From assembly GCA_903959855.1 (NCBI GenBank), contig CAJBYR010000055.1, positions 1-37,626 of the forward strand: 37,626 nt of DNA, read 5' to 3'. The position numbers and the translations under genes are program-made. The stretch comes from an uncultured beta proteobacterium. GTDB taxonomy: Bacteria; Pseudomonadota; Gammaproteobacteria; Burkholderiales; Rhodocyclaceae. This document shows, piece after piece, positions 10,756 through 20,285 of this stretch; position 1 is the first letter of the stretch; the number at the start of each line of letters is the position of its first letter. Below the pieces are notes generated by a model, which saw nothing but the letters and a program-made list of their open reading frames with translations, did not search any database and was not told the origin of the DNA.

Positions 10756-11262
10756 TCACGGCTTGCCCAGGTAATCGCCTTTTCCGATCTCGATGCCGTT
10801 GTGCCGCAGGATGTTGTACGCGGTCACCAGATGGAAATAGAAATTGGGAATGGCGTAGCCGATCAGGTAGGGCATGCCTTTGAATGACAGATCCTTGCCG
10901 CCGGCCTTGAGCGCAATGTCCCTGTCTTCCGAGCCATTGAGCTGCGCTGCGGAAAACGATTCGACGAACGCGATCGTTTTTGCCAGGCGCGCGCGGAGTT
11001 CTTCGAAGCTCTGCTCGGTATCCTCGAAGCGCGGGACGTCGACGCCGGCCAACCGGGCGACCGCGCCTTTGGCATGGTCGGTGGCAATCTGAACCTGCTT
11101 GACGAAGGGCAGCATGTCGGGAAACAGCCTGGCCGACATCAACACCGCCGGATCGATTCTCTTCGCCACGGCATGGGCCTGCGCCTTGTCCAGAATGGCG
11201 TCCAGGTTGCGCAGCATGCCGGCAAAGCGTGGCGCACAGGCGTCGTACATTGAAATAGTCAC
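10756..11262 (-). CDS. DUF1993 family protein
   Basis: MTISMYDACAPRFAGMLRNLDAILDKAQAHA...YLIGYAIPNFYFHLVTAYNILRHNGIEIGKGDYLG. Confidence 0.85.
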   Translation of the reverse strand: MTISMYDACAPRFAGMLRNLDAILDKAQAHAVAKRIDPAVLMSARLFPDMLPFVKQVQIATDHAKGAVARLAGVDVPRFEDTEQSFEELRARLAKTIAFVESFSAAQLNGSEDRDIALKAGGKDLSFKGMPYLIGYAIPNFYFHLVTAYNILRHNGIEIGKGDYLGKP

Positions 11263-11455
11263 GGTGGTAGCTCCTTCGGATTCCGGTTTTCAGCACCGTC
11301 CCGGGCGGAATTCGCCGGGGACGTCGGCACCAGCGCTTGAGGGCTGGTGAAGCCGTGATCTTACGCCCGGCAAGTGGCTTTCCGCCGGTCGCAGCCGACG
11401 CCGGCACGCGGCTTCCCGCATAATTGCTCCTTCCGTCTCGCATTCCGGCAAGCAC

Positions 11456-12631
11456 TTGATCCCTTCCCCCTTCTGGGCCAGCGCATTCCGCCCTTTCTAC
11501 CTGTTGGGCAGCCTGTACGCGCCATTGCTGGCGACGCTCTGGCTGGGCGCGTATCTGGGCCTCTGGCAGTTGCCCGGGGCGCTGCCCCTGAAACTGCTCC
11601 ACGCCCACGAATTCATCTTCGGCTTTGCCGCCGCCATCATCCTCGGCATCGTCATCACCGCACTGCCCAGTTGGGCGCGTACCGAAGAAATCGAGGGCGG
11701 CCGCCTCAAACTGCTGGTTGCACTCTGGTTGCTCGGGCGCATCGCATTCTGGACTTCTGCCTTGCTGCCCGCACCGCTGCCGGCGATACTGGATTGCCTG
11801 CTGTATGCCGCCGCGATTGCCATGCTGGCGCCGCAACTGATAGCGGCGAAGAATCGGCTTTACCTGCTGTTGCTGCCCGTCCTTGGCGGTCTGTTCATCG
11901 CCAACCTGCTCTATTACCACGGCGCCGCCGGCGGCAACGCCGATCTGGCCGGGCGCGCCTTGCGCGGCGCGATTTACTCGATCGTGGTGCTCTACGTGCT
12001 CAAGGGCGGCGTGCTGGCGCCGATTTTCACCGGCAACACGCTGCGCGAAACCGGGCGCGGCGACCAGGCGCCCTTCGTCATGGCCCTCGAAGCCACGGCA
12101 CTGGGCGCGCTGCTGGCCCTGGCCGCCTGTGATCTCGGCGGCGCACCGCGCTTCTGGACCGGTAGTGCGGCGCTGGCCTGTGCCCTGCTCTACGGCTGGC
12201 GTTCGCTGCGCTGGCAGGGTTGGCGTGTTGCCGATATGCCGCTGCTGCTGACCATGCATCTGGGCTTCGCCTGGCTGGTGCTGGCCTACCTGCTCAAAGC
12301 CATTGCAGATCTGACCGGATCGCTACCCGAAGCGGCCTGGCTGCACGCCTTCACTGTCGGCAGCCTGGGGCTGATGATGCTCGGCCTGATGACCCGCGTC
12401 AGCCTGCGCCACACCGGCCGCGCACTGAAGGTGCCGCCGGCCATGCTCGCCGCGTATGTCGCCATGTTTCTCGCCGCCACGCTGCGCCTCGCCGCCAGCC
12501 TGACCGGCTACGGCGTCGCCCTGATCGGGCTGTCGACCTTGCTCTGGGCCGGCGCCTTTGCCCTTTACCTGCTGCAATTCGCCCGCATCCTCGTCGCGCC
12601 CAGCCTGCCACGGACTACCATCGAACCATGA
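11456..12631 (+). CDS. nnrS: NnrS family membrane protein
   Basis: ASAFRPFYLLGSLYAPL...HAHEFIFGFAAAIILGIVITALPSWA; many hydrophobic segments. Confidence 0.88.
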   Translation: MIPSPFWASAFRPFYLLGSLYAPLLATLWLGAYLGLWQLPGALPLKLLHAHEFIFGFAAAIILGIVITALPSWARTEEIEGGRLKLLVALWLLGRIAFWTSALLPAPLPAILDCLLYAAAIAMLAPQLIAAKNRLYLLLLPVLGGLFIANLLYYHGAAGGNADLAGRALRGAIYSIVVLYVLKGGVLAPIFTGNTLRETGRGDQAPFVMALEATALGALLALAACDLGGAPRFWTGSAALACALLYGWRSLRWQGWRVADMPLLLTMHLGFAWLVLAYLLKAIADLTGSLPEAAWLHAFTVGSLGLMMLGLMTRVSLRHTGRALKVPPAMLAAYVAMFLAATLRLAASLTGYGVALIGLSTLLWAGAFALYLLQFARILVAPSLPRTTIEP

Positions 12632-14127
12632 ACGTCGCCCACCTTCTTGTACGCTCGGCGCGCCTGTATGCCGACCAGCCGGCGCTGGCGCTGGGCGTGA
12701 ACAACGTCGCCGGCTACGCAGAGCTTGGCGATCGCGTGGCCCGCCTTGCCGCCGGGCTGGCGGCACGCCTGGCCCCCGGCGATCGCGTCGGGCTGGTGAT
12801 GAAAAACTGCCCGCAGTATGTCGAACTGATGTTCGCCTGCTGGCATGCCGGGCTGGTGGCGGTGCCGATCAATGCCAAACTGCATCCCCGCGAACTGGAG
12901 TACATCCTCGACCACAGCGGCGCACGCTTGTGCTTCGCGACACCGGACTTGTATCCGGCCGTCAGCGGACTCGCCGTACCGGGGCTGGAAGGCGCCATCG
13001 AGATCGGCTCCGCGCACTGGGAGGAAATCGGCCGGACCGAACCCATGCCGGTCACCGGGCGCTGTGGCGACGATCCGGCCTGGCTGTTCTACACCAGCGG
13101 CACCACGGGGCGGCCCAAGGGGGTGACGCTGACCCACCGCAACCTGATGGCCGCGATACTGAATTATTTCGCCGATGTCGATACCATTACCCCCGGCGAC
13201 GCCATCATCCATGCTGCGCCGATGTCGCACGGCTCCGGCTTCTACATGCTGCCGCATGTCGCGCAGGGCGGTCTCAACGTCACGCCGGAATCGGGCGGTT
13301 TCGAGCCCGCCGAAATCTATGCGCTGCTGCAGGCGCATCGCGGCGTGACGCTGTTTGCGGCGCCGACCATGGTCAAGCGCCTGGTCGACCATCCACCGGC
13401 CGACAGCACCCACCTCAAGACCATCGTCTATGGCGGCGGCCCGATGTACGTCGCCGACTGCAAGGCGGCGCTGGCCCGCTTCGGCAACAAGCTGGTGCAG
13501 ATCTACGGCCAGGGCGAATCGCCGATGACCATCACCTGCCTGCATCGCAATGCGCATCTCGACATCGCGCATCCGCGCCATGAGGAGCGACTGGCCTCGG
13601 TCGGCCCCGCCTTCACCGGGGTCGAGGTCCGCATCGCGGATGCCGCGGACAACCCGCTGTTGCCCGGCGAGATCGGCGAAGTGCTGGTGCGCGGCGACAC
13701 CGTCATGGCCGGCTACTGGAACAACCCGGCGGCCAGCGCCGAAACCCTGCGCAACGGCTGGCTGCATACCGGCGATGTCGGCTGCCTGGACGCCGACGGC
13801 TTCCTCACGCTCAAGGATCGCAGCAAGGATGTGATCATTTCCGGCGGCTCGAACATCTACCCGCGCGAGGTCGAGGAAGTATTGCTGCGCCACCCGGCGG
13901 TGAGCGAAGTTTCGGTGATCGGCCAGTCAGATGCCGAATGGGGCGAGATCGTGATCGCCTTCATCGTTCCGCGCGGCCCGGCACCGGATACGGCCGAACT
14001 CGATGCGCTGTGCCTGGACAACATCGCCCGCTTCAAACGGCCGAAACGCTACCTGATGGTCGATGCGCTACCGAAGAACAGCACCGGCAAGGTGCTCAAG
14101 ACCGTGCTGCGCGAACAGTTGTCCTGA
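12628..14127 (+). CDS. AMP-dependent synthetase/acyl-CoA ligase
   Basis: LFYTSGTTGRPKGVTLTHRN, GWLHTGDVG, PKNSTGKVLK; ATGA overlap with nnrS. Confidence 0.9.
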   Translation: MNVAHLLVRSARLYADQPALALGVNNVAGYAELGDRVARLAAGLAARLAPGDRVGLVMKNCPQYVELMFACWHAGLVAVPINAKLHPRELEYILDHSGARLCFATPDLYPAVSGLAVPGLEGAIEIGSAHWEEIGRTEPMPVTGRCGDDPAWLFYTSGTTGRPKGVTLTHRNLMAAILNYFADVDTITPGDAIIHAAPMSHGSGFYMLPHVAQGGLNVTPESGGFEPAEIYALLQAHRGVTLFAAPTMVKRLVDHPPADSTHLKTIVYGGGPMYVADCKAALARFGNKLVQIYGQGESPMTITCLHRNAHLDIAHPRHEERLASVGPAFTGVEVRIADAADNPLLPGEIGEVLVRGDTVMAGYWNNPAASAETLRNGWLHTGDVGCLDADGFLTLKDRSKDVIISGGSNIYPREVEEVLLRHPAVSEVSVIGQSDAEWGEIVIAFIVPRGPAPDTAELDALCLDNIARFKRPKRYLMVDALPKNSTGKVLKTVLREQLS

Positions 14128-14259
14128 ACCCGCTTCCAGGAACGCCTCTCGACGCGCATCATGGCGAAGACATCCACTGCTCCGTCGATTGTCTTGTAGT
14201 GGCTACGTAAGCTTACCGAGCCTGGCCCTGCTGCAACGATCCTTGTGAGAATCCGGCAG

Positions 14260-15849
14260 CTAGAAATTTGCCTGCTCGCCGTATTGACCGGCGGCTCTGT
14301 CCGCCGCGTATTCTTGTCTCAGCCTGGTCTTGAGAACCTTCCCCAGCGCGCTTCTTGGCAGCTCCGGAACTACTTCAAGCAAGCGTGGAATCTTGTACCC
14401 GCCTATGTGCTGGCGGCAATGGGTCACCAACTCCTCGATTGTGACCTGTACTCCGGGGCGACATACGACAACAGCGAGCAGAGCCTCCCCATATCGCTCA
14501 TCCGAAACTCCGATTACGGCGACCTCTGATACCTTTGGATGCAGTGCAAGTATTGCCTCGACTTCGACGGAGTAAACGTTCTCCCCTCCCGTGATGATCA
14601 TGTCCTTGCACCGATCGAGTATCGTGAGATACCCGTTTGCATCGAGCCGGCCCACGTCGCCGGTGCGAAACCATCCATCGACGAATGCCTGGGCGGTTTC
14701 GTCCGGCGCATTCAGATACCCCGGGGAGATATTCGGCCCGCGGGCCCGAATTTCACCGGAAGCGCCTGATGGAACATCGCGCCCATGCTGATCGGTAATC
14801 CGCAACTCAACGCCGGGAAGCGCCTGCCCGGCACTTCTGAGCCGCTCACAGGGATCGCCCACCAATGAACTGACATGATCCTTCATGGTCAGGACCGTCA
14901 GCAGCGGAGAGGTTTCCGTCAATCCATAACCCTGCGTCAGATCAACCCCGGGGAAGCGTTCAAGCAACTGCCGGATCGCGGGTGTGGGCATTGGCGACGA
15001 TCCATAGATCAGCTGTCGCAAGCTGGAACAGTCATGATCGCGAGCGCCCTCGGCAGCAAGGATCGCCATGACCATGGTCGGCGCCAGCATGGTCCTTGTA
15101 ACGCGACATTGTTCCACCGCGCGCATGAATTCATCCGGCGAAAACTGAGGAAGAAACGCATGCGACCCGCCCTGCAGGGTAACTCCGGTTCCCAGCAGGT
15201 CAGCCGAATGAAACATCGGGGCGACATGCAAAAAGATCTCGTCGGCGGAAAAGTGGAAACGCGAGGAGACCTGGAGCGCATTGCTGATGATGTTGCGATG
15301 CGTAAGCGGCACCCCTTTACTTTTTCCAGTGGTTCCGCCGGAGTAGAGGACAAGAGCCACATCGCTTTCATCCGGATCAATCGCATCCACCGGCTGCGCC
15401 GAGGCAAGAAGAGCCTGACAGGACTGCCCGGATGTCCCGGGAGTCTCGTCCAGGCTGAGTACCCGGCCCGCCCATCGAATCAGCGGCTCCGAGTTGAAGT
15501 GGGCCATGAAAGGCGACTCGACGCCAACCAGACTGCAATTGGCGTGTTCCAGAATGAAGGCGATTTCCGGCGCCGCCAGGCGAAAATTGATCGGCACCGG
15601 TATCGCGCCGATCCAGTATCCGGCGTGCATCAACTCGAAACAACGCGGACTATTGCGGGTCACCAGGCCAAAGGTCGAGCCGCGCGTGACGCCGAGTTCG
15701 AGAAGCATTGCGGCAGTACGCGCGATCCGGTCAATGAGTTCGGCCCAGGTCATGCGGCGGCCGTCATTGAAAATGGCGCTGCGATCTCCAGCTTGGGAGA
15801 GATTCCTTTTAAGGGCGCTTACCAAGGTCAGCATTTGCTTCCTCTCCAT
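14260..15849 (-). CDS. AMP-dependent synthetase/acyl-CoA ligase
   Basis: LVLYSGGTTGKSKGVPLTHRN, GWFRTGDVGRLDANGYLTILDR, LPRSALGKVLKTRLRQEY; start MERKQMLTL (15849) or MLTL (15834). Confidence 0.88.
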   Translation of the reverse strand: MERKQMLTLVSALKRNLSQAGDRSAIFNDGRRMTWAELIDRIARTAAMLLELGVTRGSTFGLVTRNSPRCFELMHAGYWIGAIPVPINFRLAAPEIAFILEHANCSLVGVESPFMAHFNSEPLIRWAGRVLSLDETPGTSGQSCQALLASAQPVDAIDPDESDVALVLYSGGTTGKSKGVPLTHRNIISNALQVSSRFHFSADEIFLHVAPMFHSADLLGTGVTLQGGSHAFLPQFSPDEFMRAVEQCRVTRTMLAPTMVMAILAAEGARDHDCSSLRQLIYGSSPMPTPAIRQLLERFPGVDLTQGYGLTETSPLLTVLTMKDHVSSLVGDPCERLRSAGQALPGVELRITDQHGRDVPSGASGEIRARGPNISPGYLNAPDETAQAFVDGWFRTGDVGRLDANGYLTILDRCKDMIITGGENVYSVEVEAILALHPKVSEVAVIGVSDERYGEALLAVVVCRPGVQVTIEELVTHCRQHIGGYKIPRLLEVVPELPRSALGKVLKTRLRQEYAADRAAGQYGEQANF

Positions 15850-16837
15850 CTTTCTGCGGCCTGGACCTGGCCCGAATACTCCATTTTTCCGCCAGACTTG
15901 ATGCCCGCCCCGGTTTGCTCCAAGGGCAGACGGCCAGGCAGATTGCGCAACCAAACGTCTCATTGAAGTATGGGATGCACTTTTCGAAATCGACCCACCA
16001 CTTCTCGACACCGCGCACCAATCCTTTTTCGTTATGGATCGCCCCGGGCGGGCAGGCGTCGGTGCAAACCTGACATCTGGTACAAAAGTCATCGGCACCA
16101 AAGTGATCAGGTTCGCTGGCTACAAGCGGCATATCGGTTTCCACCGCAGCCAAGCGAAACGACGACCCGTGAACGCGGTTGATCAGCGATCCATGCTTGC
16201 CCAGCTCCCCGAATCCCGCTGCAATGGCAGCTGGAACCAGCGAAAGTCCATGAACCCATGGACCCGCATGCATGCGCGCGCGAAACCCCCGCTCCAATAG
16301 CCAGTCGGCCGTTCGTGCGACAACGCGCGCTCCCCGGTTGTATTGGTTCGCCACCTCGACCTGGGCTATCGGATTCTCGAACGTCGAAGGCTGTTGCGAC
16401 AGCATTCCATAATCCATGGACAAGGAAAACACAATCACGAAGGGGAGGTCTGCCTCATGCCCTTCGTAGAACCACGCGCTGTCACTGCTGGCGATGCCGA
16501 CCTGGTCTGCTTCGTTGGCGAGAGCGAATTCCCGGACCAGCCGTGTCCATTCTGCGGCCGGCTTCTCCGCCTTGATCGGGGCGGGAGCGCTTCGCGGCTT
16601 TGGTCCGCGATCTGCCTTGGCAAAGACTTCGTACAGCGCAGGTACGCTGTTGTATCTAGCGACAACCGCGTCTTGAAGCCGGCCAAACGGGTGACCGGCA
16701 GTTTTTCTTAGCCAGAAGATCTGGCGCGCCTTTCGAACAACTGGCTCGCCAACGCCATTGAATTCGCTTCCGGAAATTTCCGGCAATAACGCGAAATGAT
16801 CAGTCGGCGGCAACCAGTACGCATTTTTTCGGGCCAT
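15809..16837 (-). CDS. reductive dehalogenase/QueG-like 4Fe-4S protein (paralogue of 3544-4596)
   Basis: MARKNAYWLPPTDHFALLPEISGSEFNGVGEP...RKARQIFWLRKTAGHPFGRL; CTRCQVCTDACPPGAI; FGCAICLAVCPWSKPG; start set by alignment to the paralogue. Confidence 0.75.
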   Translation of the reverse strand: MARKNAYWLPPTDHFALLPEISGSEFNGVGEPVVRKARQIFWLRKTAGHPFGRLQDAVVARYNSVPALYEVFAKADRGPKPRSAPAPIKAEKPAAEWTRLVREFALANEADQVGIASSDSAWFYEGHEADLPFVIVFSLSMDYGMLSQQPSTFENPIAQVEVANQYNRGARVVARTADWLLERGFRARMHAGPWVHGLSLVPAAIAAGFGELGKHGSLINRVHGSSFRLAAVETDMPLVASEPDHFGADDFCTRCQVCTDACPPGAIHNEKGLVRGVEKWWVDFEKCIPYFNETFGCAICLAVCPWSKPGRASSLAEKWSIRARSRPQKDGEEANADLGKRP

Positions 16838-17106
16838 AGCTTGGTTCCAGGCAGTAAGGCGATAGCCGGCATTCGTGCAGAGCGGGACGGTTCCCGGCGT
16901 GGACACGACACCTGACCTTGATGTCAATTTAATGATCGGCGCTGTTGTTTGCAATACACGCTGTCCGCTCTTGGGGGGACATCGCGACGGTCATTTTCGA
17001 TTCCCGTCATTGCACTGCACAACGGTTGCCTTCATGCTGTGCGGTGAGTCGTTGGATAATGTTGTCCAGCGTAGCCGACGGGTGATTTGTCAATCGGGGT
17101 GATTTT

Positions 17107-17904
17107 ATGGTGAAAGAATGGGCCATCCGGCCTTCTGGAAGGAATCGCCTCGCGGACTCGCACATTGCGTTGGTGGCAATCGAGTCCGTCGAAAGAACAG
17201 GTTTTGCGGAATCCATGCTGGGAGCGATAAATACATGCGCCGCATTTGAACACTGCACTGTGTTTCGCTTCAAAAAAGACACTACGCACCGCATCAGCTG
17301 CTCGATTCTCGACGCCGCCAGCCGTCACCACACGTCAGTCGCAAGGCATACCTCGGAACTCTTCATAGATCGCTTCGCTCAGTTTGACTGGAACACACGG
17401 TATCTCGGACTGGAACATCCGGATGTTGTCCAAGCGAGCTATTTCTCAACCGGCGACCTTGCCCATCATGAATATCGCTCGTGTTGTTACGATCGTAACG
17501 GACTAGTCGATCGCTTGTCATTTGCAGCCATGGACGGGCTCGATTCGGTTGTCACATTCAACCTGTATCGCAGCATTCGACAGGGAAACATCAGCTCACA
17601 CGAGTGTTCAGCCCTGATAGGCACGGCGCCGATCATTGCCCGCGCCGCCCTGAGGCACGCCAACCGCGCACAGTCTGCAAACGGAAAGCGTGGCATTGAT
17701 CTCATGGACCGACTTCGCGATGTTCATACATTGACGCGCAGGGAGCATCAGTTGTGCGCGCTGCTACTCGATGGATTGACCATACGCGATGCTGCGGAGC
17801 AGATGGGAATAAAGCTCAGCACAGCGACTACGTTGAAAAAGCGGGCATTCGCACGGCTGCACCTGCAGACGAAAGATGATCTGCTTCGTCGCGTAGTCGG
17901 TTAA
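17107..17904 (+). CDS. LuxR-family transcriptional regulator
   Basis: C-terminal HTH LTRREHQLCALLLDGLTIRDAAEQMGIKLSTATTLKKRAFARLHLQTKDDLLR. Confidence 0.82.
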   Translation: MVKEWAIRPSGRNRLADSHIALVAIESVERTGFAESMLGAINTCAAFEHCTVFRFKKDTTHRISCSILDAASRHHTSVARHTSELFIDRFAQFDWNTRYLGLEHPDVVQASYFSTGDLAHHEYRSCCYDRNGLVDRLSFAAMDGLDSVVTFNLYRSIRQGNISSHECSALIGTAPIIARAALRHANRAQSANGKRGIDLMDRLRDVHTLTRREHQLCALLLDGLTIRDAAEQMGIKLSTATTLKKRAFARLHLQTKDDLLRRVVG

Positions 17905-17933
17905 AAAGAAAACGGCCGGGTTTGACCCGGCCG
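17903..17933 (-). terminator. intrinsic terminator of the minus-strand SBP gene, possibly also serving luxR
   Basis: CGGCCGGG-TTTGA-CCCGGCCG perfect 8-bp stem; read on the minus strand it is followed by TTTTCTTTTT; lies between convergent genes. Confidence 0.8.
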
Positions 17934-17959
17934 CAATCGTGCAATCGTTCCCGCGCCGC

Positions 17960-19099
17960 TTACTGCACCAGCTTCCAGGTGCCATTCTCGACGCGCACCA
18001 TGACACGGGCACGGGCATCGAGGCCGGCATGGTCGGTCGGGCTGTAGTTGTATACGCCCGTCGTCGCCACCAGATTCTTGGTCGCTTCGATCTCGTCGCG
18101 CAAGGCCTTGCGGAACTCGGGCGTGCCCGGCTTGGCCTTTTTCAGCGCGCGGGTCGCCGCGCCGTCGAGCACCATCCAGGCATCCCATGCCAGCGCCGCA
18201 AACAGGGAGCGCGAGCCCTTGCCGTGGGCCGTCTCGTACTTCTGCAGGAACTCAAGGGCGACCTTCTTTGACGGGTGGCTATCCGGAAGCTGTTCGGCGA
18301 CCAGATTGGGCCCGACCGGCAGCAATGCACCTTCCACCAGTTTGCCGCCGACGCGCAGGAAATCACCGTTGGCCACGCCATGTGTCTGGTAGATCTTGCC
18401 CTTGTAGCCACGCTCCACCAGCGTAGCTTGCGGCAACACGCCAGGGGTGCCGGCAGCGCCGATGAGAATGGCTTCCGGCGCCGCCGAAACCAGCTTGAGG
18501 ACCTGTGCGGTGACACTGGTATCGGAACGGCCGTAGACCTCCTTGCCCACGATCTTGATATTGGCCGCCTGGGTCAGCTTCGAGAACTCGGCGTACCAAC
18601 CCTCGCCGTAGGCATCCGAGAACCCGAGATAGGCGACTGTCTTGATCCCCGTCTTGACCATGTGCTCGACAATGCCACCGGCAACCAGCGAGTCGTTCTG
18701 CGGAATCTTGAACACCCAGGCGCGCTTTTCATCAACGGGCTCGACAATGCGGGCGGATGCCGCCAACGCGATCAGGGGCGTGCGCTTTTCGAATACCACA
18801 TCGATCATCGCCAGTGTGCTGGGCGTAATCGATGAGCCGATAACGACATCGACCATATTCTCGTTGATCAGCTTGTGGGTGTTCTTCACGGCGGCGGATG
18901 GGTCCGTCGCATCATCTAGGATAAAGAACTCCACCGGGGTGCCGGCAATCGATTTCGGAAGAAGCGCGAAAACGTTCTTCTCCGGAATGCCCAGCGACGC
19001 CGCCGGGCCCGTCGCCGCCAGCGTTACCCCCACCTTGATTTGTGCCGCGACCGACGTGGCCACCAGCGCCGTTGCCAAAACTGCGAGCAGCTTCTTCAT
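17960..19099 (-). CDS. branched-chain amino acid-type ABC transporter substrate-binding protein (paralogue of 2344-3495)
   Basis: Signal peptide MKKLLAVLATALVATSVAAQ, IKVGVTLAATGPAASLGIPEKN; AAAGGAGGAG RBS. Confidence 0.9.
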   Translation of the reverse strand: MKKLLAVLATALVATSVAAQIKVGVTLAATGPAASLGIPEKNVFALLPKSIAGTPVEFFILDDATDPSAAVKNTHKLINENMVDVVIGSSITPSTLAMIDVVFEKRTPLIALAASARIVEPVDEKRAWVFKIPQNDSLVAGGIVEHMVKTGIKTVAYLGFSDAYGEGWYAEFSKLTQAANIKIVGKEVYGRSDTSVTAQVLKLVSAAPEAILIGAAGTPGVLPQATLVERGYKGKIYQTHGVANGDFLRVGGKLVEGALLPVGPNLVAEQLPDSHPSKKVALEFLQKYETAHGKGSRSLFAALAWDAWMVLDGAATRALKKAKPGTPEFRKALRDEIEATKNLVATTGVYNYSPTDHAGLDARARVMVRVENGTWKLVQ

Positions 19100-19260
19100 C
19101 CTCTCCTCCTTTGATTGTCTTGTAATGGTATTGCCGCAACGTATCGGTTGCGGCAATCCGTCGTCTGTGCCACCGGTGCCCCGAATGCAAGCGCGACAAG
19201 CAGGACGATACAACATTCCCGGCCCGCCAAGGGCGCAGATTCATAGTAGTGGTTGCGAGG

Positions 19261-19276
19261 TTATGTGTAAATTGAA
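19261..19276 (-). promoter_or_regulatory. candidate regulator box upstream of SBP gene (TTCAATTTACACATAA on minus strand)
   Basis: 15/16 identical to 20270-20285, same orientation relative to its downstream gene. Confidence 0.5.
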
Positions 19277-19328
19277 GCCCGGAAATAAACATTATTAGGC
19301 TGATTCATACCACTCCACGAGCCCGACC

Positions 19329-20252
19329 TCACTCGGGATAGCTCTCGAAGATCCCCTTGACCAGGTGCCTCAGCCAACTGTTGGCTTCATCGTGGTGAAA
19401 GCGTGGATGCCAGTGCTGCCTCAGCGCAAAACGCGGCAACTGCAGCGGCGTGTCGACAATCCGGATCGCCTTGTATTCCGAAAAAATGCGCCCCAATTCA
19501 CGCGGCACGGTGGCGATCAGGTCCATATTCTGGGCAATCAACAGCGGCACGGCAAGGAAGTGCGGCGTAGTGAGGAAGATGCGCCGCGCCCTGCCGTACT
19601 CGTCGATCACGCCATCGTAGTATTGATCGGCCTTTTCCGCGAGCGAAACGACGATGTGCTGCATCTCGAAAAACATGTCCTCGGTGAGCGTGGGCCCGAT
19701 ACGCAGATTGCGTCGATTGACGATGGTCACGAAGGGGTGGGTAAACAGTTGCTGCTGAAACAGACCCGGCGGAATGGCGTGCAGCGACCCGATTGCCAGA
19801 TCGACGTTTCCGGATTCAAGCGCCGCGAATATCTGTTTCGGCGGCAACTGCAGGGTCCGGATGCTGCAACCGGGCGCCTGCTCGCGCAGGGCATCAATCA
19901 GCGGCGGCAAAAACACCAGTTCGCCCATGTCGGTCATGCACAGACTGAAAACACGCTTTGCTTTTGCAGCATCGAAGCGCGTATTCACCAGCAGGTCACT
20001 GCGGATGGTTCCCATCACCGAGAGCACCGATGGGGCCAACGCTGATGCTCGCGGCGTCGGCTTCATTCCTTCGCCGGTCTTGACGAACAGCGGGTCGTCG
20101 AAAAAGCTGCGCAAGCGCTTCAAGGCATGGCTCATGGCGCTTTGCGACATTCCCAGTTCATCCGCCGCGCGCGACACGCTTTGCTCGCGTATCAAGGCAT
20201 CGAACACGGCAACAAGATTGAGATCCAGATCAGCTTTATGCAGAATTTTCAT
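19329..20252 (-). CDS. LysR-family transcriptional regulator
   Basis: DLDLNLVAVFDALIREQSVSRAADELGMSQSAMSHALKRLRSFFDDPLFVKTGEGMKPT. Confidence 0.92.
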   Translation of the reverse strand: MKILHKADLDLNLVAVFDALIREQSVSRAADELGMSQSAMSHALKRLRSFFDDPLFVKTGEGMKPTPRASALAPSVLSVMGTIRSDLLVNTRFDAAKAKRVFSLCMTDMGELVFLPPLIDALREQAPGCSIRTLQLPPKQIFAALESGNVDLAIGSLHAIPPGLFQQQLFTHPFVTIVNRRNLRIGPTLTEDMFFEMQHIVVSLAEKADQYYDGVIDEYGRARRIFLTTPHFLAVPLLIAQNMDLIATVPRELGRIFSEYKAIRIVDTPLQLPRFALRQHWHPRFHHDEANSWLRHLVKGIFESYPE

Positions 20253-20269
20253 AATGCCTATGCGGTTTG

Positions 20270-20285
20270 TTCGATTTACACATAA
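20270..20285 (+). promoter_or_regulatory. candidate regulator box upstream of Rieske operon (TTCGATTTACACATAA)
   Basis: 15/16 identical to the minus-strand sequence at 19276-19261; in the lysR/Rieske divergent intergenic region. Confidence 0.5.

Noticed and set aside
10745-12259. 504-aa minus-strand ORF
   Set aside because: Overlaps DUF1993 in another frame and nnrS antisense; Gln/Arg/Gly-rich shadow sequence.
12220-12627. N-terminal extension of the acyl-CoA ligase ORF
   Set aside because: Arg/His-rich out-of-frame reading of nnrS; the ATG at 12628 overlapping the nnrS stop gives a normal ligase N-terminus.
16963-16981. TGTCC...GGACA dyad upstream of luxR
   Set aside because: Only 5-bp arms within a G-rich run; too weak to call an operator.
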